From NCBI GenBank assembly GCA_003562605.1, contig PWUG01000282.1, positions 1 to 21,248 on the forward strand: DNA of 21,248 nt, in the 5' to 3' direction. Below, piece by piece: positions 1-7,493 of this stretch (position 1 is its first letter; every line of letters begins with the position of its first letter). The position numbers and the translations under genes are program-made. The DNA comes from Syntrophomonadaceae bacterium. Lineage in GTDB: Bacteria; Bacillota_D; Dethiobacteria; DTU022. The notes under the pieces are model-generated. The model worked only from the letters and a program-made list of their open reading frames with translations, searched no databases and was not told the DNA's origin.

Positions 1-1521
1 ATAGCTAACTCCGACTCTTGTACCCAGATCCTGAAAAGCGCGAACTGCCGGAACATTGTAGGAAAAATAGAGTGCTTCCCTAGCCGTGATCATTCCCCTG
101 AAACGGTTATCAAAGTTTTTTGGCTGCCATCCTCGAGGTCCGGTAAAAGGTGAATCATCAAGTGTTGAACCACCACCGGCAAGGGTGCCTTCTTCAAATG
201 CAGGAGCGTATGTAATAATCGGCTTGATGGCCGAACCGGGCTGACGAAGGGTGGAAAAGCGCAGGACTTCGTCAACCTTTTTATGATAATCACGCCCCCC
301 ACCTAAAGCTTTAATCTTCCCCGTGGTCGGGTCGGCAACGACTATAGCTGCCTGGGGCTGTGGTATCCCGCCTTCCTCATCGACCAGCTCCTGCAATTGC
401 GCCCTTGTTAAATCACGGCCCGGAGGCAGCTGGGCAATTGCTTCCCGAACTCTCGGCATATCAACATATATTGTAGTCGGATAAAGATCAGTCCTCTTTA
501 AAACCTCTTCCACATGTTTTTGCAGCGGCGGTTCCAGGGTCGTGTAGATGCGCAAACCACCGGTATATATAGCACGATAGGCTTCTTCCCTGGAGCCAAT
601 CGAGGGAATCTCACTTAAAATACGGATCAGTTCATTATGAACAACATGGTCGACAAAATGCGGATAGGGGTAATCTAGACTGCGGGGCTCGGCATAATCA
701 ATCTTTTGCTGCAGGGCATGCCTGTATTGTGCCTCGGTTATATAATCAAGCCTCTTCATACTTGAAAGCACAATGCGCATCCGCGCTTCTGTTTCCATTT
801 CATTATCGATGGGATTATATAGATTTGGAGAGCGTACTGCTCCGGCCAGGATTGCCGCTTCGGCAATGTTTAAATCGCCAACACTTTTATCAAAATAGGT
901 TTGTGCAGCCGCCTCCACTCCATAAGCACCGTTACCAAAATAGATGCGGTTTAGGTACATTTCCAGGATTTCGTCTTTCCCATAGCTTCGCTCCAGCTGC
1001 ACTGCCAGCCAGATTTCCTGGATCTTTCGTCTGTAGGTTGTTTCGGTGCTTAAATAAGCATTCTGAGCCAACTGCTGGGTAATGGTACTTGCTCCCTGGA
1101 CAATTGATCCCGCCCTGAAGTTGGCATAAGCCGCACGCATACTGCCGACAATATCAAAACCAAAATGTCTGTAAAAACGTTCATCCTCAATGGCTATAAA
1201 AGCCAGGCGTACATGCTCCGGAACCTGGTTTAAATTAACCACAATCCGGTTCTGTTCTTCATGCAAGGCGACAATTTCATTGCCACCGCTATCGTAAATA
1301 TAAGATGTCTCTACCGTAGCCAAACGGGAAGGATCGAAGGGCGGCGCTTCATTAACATAATTTACCACCACAGCTGCAGTCGCTCCGCCGGCAATAAGAG
1401 TTAAAATCACCAAAAAGACAAAGATAATTTTTAATACAGTTCCGGCACGGCCCGGTTTTTTTCCTTTGTATCTTGCGGGTTTTTCAATTTTAAGATCGAT
1501 TGGAACTTTTTTTTCTGCCAC
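1..1521 (-). CDS. Class A penicillin-binding protein (PBP1A type), N-terminal part
   Basis: Bifunctional peptidoglycan synthase: glycosyltransferase plus transpeptidase, anchored in the cytoplasmic membrane and facing outward. The frame is open from a GTG at 1521 to the window edge, giving 507 residues; the C-terminus, including the KTG motif, lies outside. A lysine-rich tail is followed by one membrane segment (about 30-54). The glycosyltransferase domain has EDERFYRH (catalytic Glu112), QGASTITQQ (142-150) and KDEILEMYLN (182-191). The transpeptidase domain has the active-site serine in PGSAIKP (Ser430, Lys433) and the second motif SYN (487-489). The GTG start is chosen because AAGGGAGG lies about 10 bases upstream and the membrane anchor follows directly. 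The gene is transcribed away from the aminotransferase. The family assignment is secure; the exact paralog name is not. Confidence 0.95.
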   Translation of the reverse strand, partial: MAEKKVPIDLKIEKPARYKGKKPGRAGTVLKIIFVFLVILTLIAGGATAAVVVNYVNEAPPFDPSRLATVETSYIYDSGGNEIVALHEEQNRIVVNLNQVPEHVRLAFIAIEDERFYRHFGFDIVGSMRAAYANFRAGSIVQGASTITQQLAQNAYLSTETTYRRKIQEIWLAVQLERSYGKDEILEMYLNRIYFGNGAYGVEAAAQTYFDKSVGDLNIAEAAILAGAVRSPNLYNPIDNEMETEARMRIVLSSMKRLDYITEAQYRHALQQKIDYAEPRSLDYPYPHFVDHVVHNELIRILSEIPSIGSREEAYRAIYTGGLRIYTTLEPPLQKHVEEVLKRTDLYPTTIYVDMPRVREAIAQLPPGRDLTRAQLQELVDEEGGIPQPQAAIVVADPTTGKIKALGGGRDYHKKVDEVLRFSTLRQPGSAIKPIITYAPAFEEGTLAGGGSTLDDSPFTGPRGWQPKNFDNRFRGMITAREALYFSYNVPAVRAFQDLGTRVGVSY

Positions 1522-1645
1522 CCGCTAAGAGCCTCCCTTGTTAAATGGCGTTGTTAAGATAAATTACCTCTATTTGCATTAATAGGTGATTAACAGAGTT
1601 TTAAACTGCTGTTAAAAGCTGTGCAAAAAGGAGGTATACTACATT

Positions 1646-1676
1646 ATTATAACACAATCAGGCAATAACCAATCAA
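1646..1676 (-). promoter_or_regulatory. Candidate sigma-A promoter for the PBP gene
   Basis: On the minus strand a perfect TATAAT (1646-1651) is preceded by TGT, giving an extended -10 (TGnTATAAT). A TTGATT (1671-1676) lies 19 bases upstream, a long spacing, so recognition would depend mainly on the extended -10. The site is about 125 bases before the GTG start. Based on consensus matching only. Confidence 0.5.
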
Positions 1677-1852
1677 AAGCTTGTGCCTTCAGGCTCGGCT
1701 GGAAAGCCCGGTTTTCTCAAAAATAAAAAAGCAAACCAGACCGTTCTCAAATCTGATAAAAACCATATTGAAGAAGAGCCAAAAATGTTATTTTAGTTTC
1801 TTTTAATTGACTATTAAGGGATAATAAAAGTTCCACCGGGACCTTTTGCTAT

Positions 1853-1880
1853 TTGGCATTACTATTGCTATAGATATAAG
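1853..1880 (+). promoter_or_regulatory. Candidate sigma-A promoter for the aminotransferase gene
   Basis: TTGGCA (1853-1858) and TATAAG (1875-1880) are separated by 16 bases, about 35 bases before the ATG at 1916. A GAAAGGGGA ribosome binding site lies at 1898-1906. Based on consensus matching only. Confidence 0.45.
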
Positions 1881-1915
1881 CAAACCATCAAAGTTTAGAA
1901 AGGGGAATATTAAAG

Positions 1916-3259
1916 ATGGACCGGGAAGCAGTAATCAGGGAAAGCAGCCGCATTATTGACTTCATTCTTAAAGATGAACTTACAGATGATGAAAAAAACC
2001 TTATTGTATCAGATTCAATAAAGAATTATTCGGAATATGTTAATCCGGCAATTCTCGCCGCACGCAAATCGGTTTCTTCGGATTACTCATTTGTTGAATG
2101 GGAAGACGAAGGAGCCGTATTCAGAGATACCCAGGGCGTTGAATTCATCGACTGCCTGGGGGGATTCGGCATCTACATGCTGGGGCACCGTAACCCAAAA
2201 GTGGTCGAAGTAGTTCAGGCACAATTAAACCGTTACGCCCTGCACAGCCAGGAACTGGTTGAACCCCTGCGCGGTTATTTATCGAAACTGGTGGAGATGA
2301 TTACCCCCGGTGATCTTCAATATTCTTTCATCTGCAACGGCGGCGCCGAGGCCGTGGAAATGGCGCTCAAGCTGGCTCGCCTTGCTTCCGGTAAAACGTG
2401 GTTTATATCTACGGTTAATGCCTTCCATGGTAAATCGATGGGAGCGGTATCGGCAACCGGTAAAGGGGTTTATCGTCAACCCTACATTCCTTTGATTCCC
2501 GGCTTTCAGCATGTAGAATATGCTGATGCTGATGCTGTAGAAAAAGCGATTAAAAACCTGATTGCGGTCGGTGAATCTGTAGCAGGGGTAATTGTAGAAC
2601 CGATCCAGGGTGAAGCAGGAATTATAGTTCCATCTCCCGGTTACCTGCCGGCCCTGCGTGAAATCTGCGATCGCTACGATGTTTGCCTGATTACTGATGA
2701 AATACAAACCGGGATGGGCCGTACCGGGACAATGTGGGCGGTAGAACAGGTTGACACTGTTCCTGATATTCTGATCATGGGCAAAGCTTTCGGCGGCGGG
2801 GTGATGCCGATTACCGGTATTGTAGCACGACCGCACCTGTGGGAAAATATGCTTGAAAACCCATGGATACTCGGCTCTCCCACCTTTGGCGGCAACCCGC
2901 TAAGCTGTTCGGCGGCAATAGCTGCGATCAAGTACACCGTGGAGTGGGATATCCCGCAGGCCGCCGCAGAAAAAGGCAGCTACATAATGGCCAAATTAGA
3001 AAGACTGAAAAATGATTATCCGATATTAAAAGATATCCGGGGCAAAGGGCTGCTCATCGGAATGGAGTTTCCCGGCGATGAAATTGGTTTTGAATTGGCA
3101 AAAGGATTATTCGATCAGAGAGTACTTGTGGGGGGTACTTTAAACAATGCCCGGGTAATCCGCATCGAACCGCCTGCGATAATCAGTTATGAGCAAATTG
3201 ATACTGTATTAGATGCGTTGGAAGCGACCTTATCTGAACTTCAGAAAAAGTACGCCTAG
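1916..3259 (+). CDS. patA: Putrescine aminotransferase-like class III aminotransferase
   Basis: PLP-dependent enzyme expected to transfer the amino group of putrescine (or a related diamine or omega-amino acid) to 2-oxoglutarate in the cytoplasm. The 447 residues match my memory of E. coli YgjG/PatA over nearly the whole length: the N-terminal EYVNP segment, FIDCLGGFGI (77-86), the GHRNP block (90-94), LHSQEL (109-114), AFHGKS (169-174) and VEPIQGE (227-233). The PLP-binding Asp is in DEIQTGMGRTG (261-271), the Schiff-base Lys290 in MGKAFGGGVMP, and the phosphate-contact motif TFGGNP is at 323-328. The C-terminal VLVGGTLNNARVIRIEPP block is also typical of this subgroup. The gene stands alone with its own promoter candidate and terminator. 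Cadaverine or another omega-amine remains possible as substrate. Confidence 0.9.
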   Translation: MDREAVIRESSRIIDFILKDELTDDEKNLIVSDSIKNYSEYVNPAILAARKSVSSDYSFVEWEDEGAVFRDTQGVEFIDCLGGFGIYMLGHRNPKVVEVVQAQLNRYALHSQELVEPLRGYLSKLVEMITPGDLQYSFICNGGAEAVEMALKLARLASGKTWFISTVNAFHGKSMGAVSATGKGVYRQPYIPLIPGFQHVEYADADAVEKAIKNLIAVGESVAGVIVEPIQGEAGIIVPSPGYLPALREICDRYDVCLITDEIQTGMGRTGTMWAVEQVDTVPDILIMGKAFGGGVMPITGIVARPHLWENMLENPWILGSPTFGGNPLSCSAAIAAIKYTVEWDIPQAAAEKGSYIMAKLERLKNDYPILKDIRGKGLLIGMEFPGDEIGFELAKGLFDQRVLVGGTLNNARVIRIEPPAIISYEQIDTVLDALEATLSELQKKYA

Positions 3260-3328
3260 CTGCCTTCGACCTGTCTATAATTTATCCAGCTGAAAATAAA
3301 TTATCTTTAAGAGACACCTAAAGCAAAT

Positions 3329-3370
3329 ACAGGGAACCTGTTTCGTCAAAGGCGGGTTCCCTGTTTAATT
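3329..3370 (+). terminator. Rho-independent terminator of the aminotransferase gene
   Basis: Perfect 10-base-pair stem ACAGGGAACC (3329-3338) with GGTTCCCTGT (3355-3364), a 16-base loop, then a short T-rich tail. It lies 70 bases after the stop codon. Confidence 0.85.
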
Positions 3371-3402
3371 CCTCTGCAACCAATCATATTATCGTTTATT
3401 TA

Positions 3403-3435
3403 GATAGAAAAGATAAACAGGCATTGAAAGGCCTG
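3403..3435 (-). terminator. Rho-independent terminator of the leftward operon
   Basis: On the minus strand CAGGC (3431-3435) pairs with GCCTG (3418-3422) around an 8-base loop, followed by TTTATCTTTTCT. It faces the terminator at 3329-3370, as expected between converging transcripts. Confidence 0.6.
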
Positions 3436-3490
3436 CTGTTACTTTATTTCATTGCCTGTGCACAAATATTGTTATTATTGTTCCAGCGAT

Positions 3491-3631
3491 TTATTCCCCG
3501 GAGTTATGAAACGGATTGTTGACTTCTTTACTGCAATAACAGCATTCAATTACTTCCTTATCCCTTTCAGGATTGGAACTGTAAAACTTTTTATGACAAT
3601 GCGGACATTCCCACTCAAACAATAAACTCAT
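3491..3631 (-). CDS. Small zinc-ribbon protein, function unknown
   Basis: A 46-residue protein with two cysteine pairs, CPHC (Cys9, Cys12) and CCYC (Cys30, Cys33, plus Cys31), separated by 17 residues. This is the spacing of a zinc ribbon. I do not recognise a specific family. The frame extends upstream into the hydratase gene (to an ATG at 3727), but the ribbon begins just after the ATG at 3631. The start is uncertain: AAAGGA directly abuts that ATG, which is too close, and is 9 bases before a TTG at 3622 that would give a 43-residue protein. It is the last gene before the leftward terminator and probably shares a transcript with the enoyl-CoA hydratase. It could bind nucleic acid or a protein partner; the sequence does not say which. 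Confidence 0.65.
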   Translation of the reverse strand: MSLLFEWECPHCHKKFYSSNPERDKEVIECCYCSKEVNNPFHNSGE

Positions 3632-3680
3632 TCCTTTAAAATTTTTTCTATGCTTTATTAATGTTAAAGCTATCGCCTCT

Positions 3681-4460
3681 TCACCGCCCTTTCCACTTTG
3701 GCTCCCTTTTCTCCATAAAAGCGGCAATGCCTTCCTGAAAATCTTCAGTCTGCAAAAGAAACCCGAGAGCTTCCTGCTCCAGTTTTAAACCCGACTGCAA
3801 ATCAACATCTATGCCGTTGTTAATAACTTCCTTGATTTTTTTCAATCCAAGCGGGGGCTTGCCGGCCAGTTTACCCGCAAACTCAGAGACAATCCTATCC
3901 AAACTTTCCTTGTTGGAAACTTCATCGACAAGGCCGATTTCTTTCGCTTCAATTCCGTTTACAGTTTCACCACTGAGAATCATTCTCTTGGCCAGGGGGA
4001 CCCCGACTCGGCGAGGCAGACGCTGGGTTCCGCCCCACCCGGGCAACAAACCGCGGCTTATTTCCGGCAGGCCGAGCTCGGAATTATCTGAGGCAAAAAT
4101 AAAATCGCAAGCCAGGGCTATTTCGCAGCCTCCCCCAAGCGCAAAACCATTTACCATAGCAATTACAGGCTTCTCGTAAGCGGCAAGCATTTCTACAACC
4201 GGTTCCACCGGAGCGGTTTCCGAAAGATCCCAACCGGCAGAGAAGCAGTGCTTGATCTCCTGCTGACCGTCCTTTTCCCTGATCCTGGGATTACCTGTAA
4301 TAACCAGGACTCTGATCTCGTCATCGGAGGCAATCTCTTCCAGGGCTTCTTTCATCTCTATGCCAAGGGTGCTGTTGATTGCATTCAAACGCTGGGGCCG
4401 GTTAAAAGTTATCCGCGCCACATTATCATTCTTTTCGACAATAATTGTCTGATAAGCCAT
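3681..4460 (-). CDS. Enoyl-CoA hydratase/isomerase (crotonase) family protein
   Basis: Crotonase-fold enzyme of 259 residues, likely hydrating a 2-enoyl-CoA or doing a related acyl-CoA reaction in the cytoplasm. The oxyanion-hole regions are FSAGWDLSE (73-81) and NGFALGGGCE (104-113). Both acidic residues of classical hydratases are present: Glu113 in GGGCE and Glu133 in LPEI, followed by GLLPGWGGTQRLPRRVG. A longer frame starts at 4517, but the ATG at 4460 is chosen because AGAGGTG lies 6-7 bases upstream and the protein then begins as the family does. Before FSAGWDLSE there is an insertion of roughly ten polar residues (about 57-71) not found in ordinary hydratases. It follows korAB and two small genes in the same direction. 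The exact substrate cannot be told; a role in fatty, aromatic or amino-acid-derived acyl-CoA degradation is equally possible. Confidence 0.88.
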   Translation of the reverse strand: MAYQTIIVEKNDNVARITFNRPQRLNAINSTLGIEMKEALEEIASDDEIRVLVITGNPRIREKDGQQEIKHCFSAGWDLSETAPVEPVVEMLAAYEKPVIAMVNGFALGGGCEIALACDFIFASDNSELGLPEISRGLLPGWGGTQRLPRRVGVPLAKRMILSGETVNGIEAKEIGLVDEVSNKESLDRIVSEFAGKLAGKPPLGLKKIKEVINNGIDVDLQSGLKLEQEALGFLLQTEDFQEGIAAFMEKREPKWKGR

Positions 4461-4531
4461 TTCAGACACCTCTTTTCTCTTTAATCCCGGACAATACGTT
4501 ATTTCAACATATATCAATATATTCCTGCCGG

Positions 4532-4720
4532 TTACTTGCCTCTCAATACAGGTTCGATTCTGCTTTTAAGCGGTTCAGGTACGTTTTTAAACATGAAATG
4601 GTCGACTTTTCGAACGACTGAGCTGCTGACTTTAACCATCAGGGCCAGCTCCTGTGCGGTCAAGCCCTGATTTTTACGCAGTTCTTTGACTGTTTTACTG
4701 CCAAAGGTTCTAAAAAACAT
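4532..4720 (-). CDS. Small helix-turn-helix protein
   Basis: A 62-residue protein that is mostly one XRE-like helix-turn-helix: VKELRKNQGLTAQELALMVKVSSSVVRKVD (about 11-40), with the typical hydrophobic spacing of an LxxRxxxGLTxxELA pattern. It lacks a sensor or dimerisation domain. The start is well supported by GGAGGG five to six bases before the ATG. It lies 14 bases after the small membrane-protein frame and 71 bases before the hydratase, all in one direction after korAB. It may regulate this operon, or the fold may serve protein contacts. No target site is proven. Confidence 0.75.
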   Translation of the reverse strand: MFFRTFGSKTVKELRKNQGLTAQELALMVKVSSSVVRKVDHFMFKNVPEPLKSRIEPVLRGK

Positions 4721-4734
4721 AGTAACCCTCCACT

Positions 4735-4860
4735 TTAAATATGCGTATTATAAAGAAATAGAAAACCAATCGCCATGAAGTAGGCTACAATACCAAGAGC
4801 AAGCAGTGACAGCCCTTTCTCGAACAGATCTATTTTTCGCTGCCGCTCCAGGCAGTCCAT
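4735..4860 (-). CDS. Small single-span membrane protein, probably the 3' part of a frame-broken gene
   Basis: The 41-residue frame from the ATG at 4860 reads MDCLERQRKIDLFEKGLSLL and then a strongly hydrophobic segment (about 17-37), ending before the helix-turn-helix gene. This ATG has only a weak ribosome binding site. A good one (AAAGGTGA) instead precedes an ATG at 4895, just after korB, but that frame stops after 21 codons. Upstream of 4860 the membrane frame stays open and reads NFEKVPLC before MDC, giving a CMDC pair that looks like a metal- or thiol-type motif. One extra A in the four-A run at 4883-4886 would join both parts into a 53-residue protein starting MDNKNFEKVPLCMDC. I read this as one small korAB-linked gene with a one-base deletion or a sequencing error. 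I do not recognise the family. Confidence 0.55.
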   Translation of the reverse strand: MDCLERQRKIDLFEKGLSLLALGIVAYFMAIGFLFLYNTHI

Positions 4861-4910
4861 GCATAATGGAACTTTCTCAAAATTTTGTTATCCATAAGTT
4901 AAAATCACCT

Positions 4911-5762
4911 TTATAAAAATTCATCCTGAACATGAGCAAATTCCTTTGGGTCAAAGGTCTTAAAGGCCAGGGGATCACCTTTTAAAACAGCAAGGGATGA
5001 TTCGAAAGTCGGGCGGGGCCGGTTGTAAAAGACGCCCAGGGGTATTTTGTCACCCCACTGGCGGGAAAGTTCGATCGCGCTTGTCCAATCCTGCGGATCC
5101 TCAATTTCCGGGAAATAGACCCGCTCATTATACCAACCATAGGTGTTGATCTTGTTAAAGCTTACGCAGGGCTGTAAAATATCAACCAGGGCGTAACCGG
5201 GGAAATTAATTGCCGCTTTCATCGTCTCTTTCAGGTGATCTTTTTCTGCGCTGTAACAACGGGCTACAAATCCCGCTCCCAGTACCAGGGCCAGAGCAAG
5301 GGGGTTAAGGGCCGGCAGAACTACCCCGCTCACCTGCACACCTGTCTTCATCCCCGGATCGCTGGTTGGGCTGGCCTGTCCTTTTGTTAAACCGTAGATC
5401 TGGTTGTTATGGACAAAATGAGCAAGATCGGGATTGCGACGGACATTGTGTATGAAATGATTACCACCTTCGCCGTAACTGTCGCCATCGCCCGATTCGA
5501 CTATTATTTTTAAATTTTTATTTGCTGCCCGGGCACCCAGGGCAGGTGGAAGAGCACGCCCGTGAAGACCGTTGAAACCGTTGGCCTTAATATAGTGAGG
5601 TATCTTCGCCGCTTGCCCGATACCGGAGCAAATCAACACTTCATGGGGAAACAGTTCAAGTTCAGCCAAAGCTCCGGCCAGCGCACTGCGTATACCAAAA
5701 TTTCCGCACCCCGGACACCAGGCAGTCTCTCCGATCAGATAAGCTTTAAGATCAGGCATCAT
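4911..5762 (-). CDS. korB: 2-oxoacid:ferredoxin oxidoreductase, beta subunit
   Basis: Thiamine-diphosphate-binding subunit that, with KorA, oxidatively decarboxylates a 2-oxoacid plus CoA to acyl-CoA, passing electrons to ferredoxin. The 283 residues show CPGCGNFG (16-23), the TPP/Mg motif GDGD (91-94) with the following GGNH (99-102, Asn101), and TKGQASPTS (126-134), all characteristic of this family. The ATG at 5762 (or 5759) is preferred over a TTG at 5768 because AAAGGAGG lies just upstream. The start overlaps the end of korA by about ten bases, indicating translational coupling. The family includes 2-oxoglutarate enzymes; other 2-oxoacids (branched-chain, pyruvate-like) cannot be excluded. 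No separate ferredoxin subunit is encoded next to it. Confidence 0.92.
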   Translation of the reverse strand: MMPDLKAYLIGETAWCPGCGNFGIRSALAGALAELELFPHEVLICSGIGQAAKIPHYIKANGFNGLHGRALPPALGARAANKNLKIIVESGDGDSYGEGGNHFIHNVRRNPDLAHFVHNNQIYGLTKGQASPTSDPGMKTGVQVSGVVLPALNPLALALVLGAGFVARCYSAEKDHLKETMKAAINFPGYALVDILQPCVSFNKINTYGWYNERVYFPEIEDPQDWTSAIELSRQWGDKIPLGVFYNRPRPTFESSLAVLKGDPLAFKTFDPKEFAHVQDEFL

Positions 5763-7452
5763 TCTCAACCTCCTTTACAATTTCATGGGCCATAAAAGGC
5801 CGCCCGTCATATTTGAGTATTGAACCTCCAACCGAAAGCCCTGTTTCACGACAGATGAGAGAGGCCAATTGTCCGGTAGCATTATTTTCAACACAATAAC
5901 TTCTTCTAACCCCGGGAAGTAAATTTTTCAACCTTTTCTGAGGTAAAGGCCAGATATCACTGAAGTGAAGCATAGCTGTTTTCGTTCCCGAGGACGAAAG
6001 TGCGTCTACCGCTTCGCGTAGAACACCATAAGTAGAGCCCCAGCCGACCAGGAGAAGCTCCGGGTGAGGATCGCCGTATAAATCCGGTTCATCCATCTCT
6101 TCTGCCAGGGCTTTAAGTTTACGCATCCGTTTATCTACCATCAGGCGTCTTGTCTCGGCATCTTCAATAATATTACCGTTTTCATCATGCTCATCACTAT
6201 CCACCAAAACTACCTCATCCTTAAACTGTCCCGGAATAATCCGTGGAGAGATGCCATTATCAGTCAGGCGGTAGCGTTTGTAGGGTTTCTCAAAATCGCC
6301 TTCTTCGGCAATAGCGCGGTTATAACCGAGCCGTCCAAAATCGAATGGCTCGATTGAACGGTGAGTATCGGCAAAATTTTGGTCCGACAAAAACATAACC
6401 GGCGTCTGGTAACGATCGGCGAGTTCAAATGCTTTGTTAAGCCTGTAGAAAGCATCTTCATGCGAAGTTGCGCTGAGAACTGCCCGAGGGAATTCACCGT
6501 GCCCGGCATGAATGACAAACCCCAGGTCACCCTGTTCAGTTCGCGTGGGCAATCCTGTAGCCGGGCCCGGGCGCATGCCGACAATAAGGACCAGGGGTGT
6601 TTCAGTCATCCCGGCAAGCGAAAGCCCTTCCACCATCAGGGAGAATCCGCCTCCTGAAGTTGCAGTAAGGGCTCTAACTCCGGCGTACGAGGCGCCCAGC
6701 GCCATATTTATAGCTGCGATTTCATCTTCGGCCTGCTCAACAACCAGCGGATAATCGATGCCTTTTTCAGCCAGGTAATTCATAACTCCGGTAGAAGGAG
6801 TCATCGGGTAAGCTGAGTAAAACCGGCAGCCGCTGGCCAGCGCAGCCATACCCAATACCTGGTTTCCATCGATGAAAAGTTTTTTTTCGTCTTCATTTGG
6901 GGGGGGCAGATCAAAGCAGGCGTTGCAAGAATCGGCAGCTGAATCCATACCTGCCCTCAGGGCATTAATATTTTTTTCTGCTACCCCTTCTTTATCAGCA
7001 AAAGTTTCTTTTAGCAATACTTCCACGGCCTCACTCTGCAGACCGATCAAGACCAGCAGTGCGCCGACAGCCACAGTGTTGGCCATGACCTTTCCGCCTG
7101 CTTCTTCAGCAAGCTTCTGCAGTTGGACAGGTACTCCCCTGTCCTCATCATCAGGCAGGGAAAATAACTGTGGGTCGAAAATTACCCGGCCCGAAGAAGC
7201 CAGATTGCCGCAGTGTTGGTTGTAAGTTTCTTCATTCAGGGCCACCATTATGTCGATCGATTCGATATTGGTCCAGGGTTTACCCGCGGCTATACGCAGC
7301 CTGGAAAAGTTATGGCCGCCCCGGACACGGGACATGTAATCCTTGGTATAGATCAACCCGTAACCTTTTCTGACCAGGGCTTTACCAAGCAAGTTCATTA
7401 CTGTATCCATACCCTGACCGGCTGCACCTCCGACAAGGATATTCACTTCCAT
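5752..7452 (-). CDS. korA: 2-oxoacid:ferredoxin oxidoreductase, fused gamma-alpha subunit
   Basis: Partner of KorB, 566 residues. The N-terminal gamma domain (about 1-180) opens with the nucleotide/CoA-type loop GGAAGQGMDT and carries SRVRGGHN (41-48). The alpha domain begins near 193 and contains YPMTPSTG (215-222), VVEQAEDEIAAI (237-248), TSGGGFSLM (265-273) and the RPGPATGLPTRTEQGD stretch (294-309). The C-terminal domain runs to the end. This gamma-alpha fusion is the standard layout of the KorA group. The start lies 41 bases after the thioredoxin-CcdA gene, so the two may share a transcript. The AAAGGAG site is about 13 bases from the ATG, rather long, but the upstream frame is closed by a TGA so no earlier start exists. 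Confidence 0.93.
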   Translation of the reverse strand: MEVNILVGGAAGQGMDTVMNLLGKALVRKGYGLIYTKDYMSRVRGGHNFSRLRIAAGKPWTNIESIDIMVALNEETYNQHCGNLASSGRVIFDPQLFSLPDDEDRGVPVQLQKLAEEAGGKVMANTVAVGALLVLIGLQSEAVEVLLKETFADKEGVAEKNINALRAGMDSAADSCNACFDLPPPNEDEKKLFIDGNQVLGMAALASGCRFYSAYPMTPSTGVMNYLAEKGIDYPLVVEQAEDEIAAINMALGASYAGVRALTATSGGGFSLMVEGLSLAGMTETPLVLIVGMRPGPATGLPTRTEQGDLGFVIHAGHGEFPRAVLSATSHEDAFYRLNKAFELADRYQTPVMFLSDQNFADTHRSIEPFDFGRLGYNRAIAEEGDFEKPYKRYRLTDNGISPRIIPGQFKDEVVLVDSDEHDENGNIIEDAETRRLMVDKRMRKLKALAEEMDEPDLYGDPHPELLLVGWGSTYGVLREAVDALSSSGTKTAMLHFSDIWPLPQKRLKNLLPGVRRSYCVENNATGQLASLICRETGLSVGGSILKYDGRPFMAHEIVKEVENDA

Positions 7453-7493
7453 TAGAGATGTTCAACTCCTTTGCATCTTTTATCAGTTTACTG

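Larger units (their letters stand above)
1522..1915. other. Intergenic region between divergent genes
   Basis: This 394-base stretch separates the PBP gene (leftward) from the aminotransferase gene (rightward). It holds one promoter candidate for each direction, listed separately. I see no convincing coding frame. Near 1690-1720 there is a short GGCT-GGAA-AGCC hairpin followed by TTTT, too weak to call a terminator. Confidence 0.6.

Noticed and set aside
1626..1680. Excellent Shine-Dalgarno-like AAAAAGGAGG on the plus strand upstream of the aminotransferase
   Set aside because: No ATG, GTG or TTG follows at a usable distance and the frame behind it is short; it is probably chance.
2279..2836. 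185-codon open frame on the minus strand inside the aminotransferase gene
   Set aside because: It is antisense to a strongly conserved enzyme, its translation resembles no protein, and it lacks a ribosome binding site.
4883..4895. Programmed -1 frameshift in the small gene after korB
   Set aside because: The A4T4 run does not form a canonical X-XXY-YYZ slippery heptamer in the starting frame, so a one-base deletion or sequencing error is simpler.
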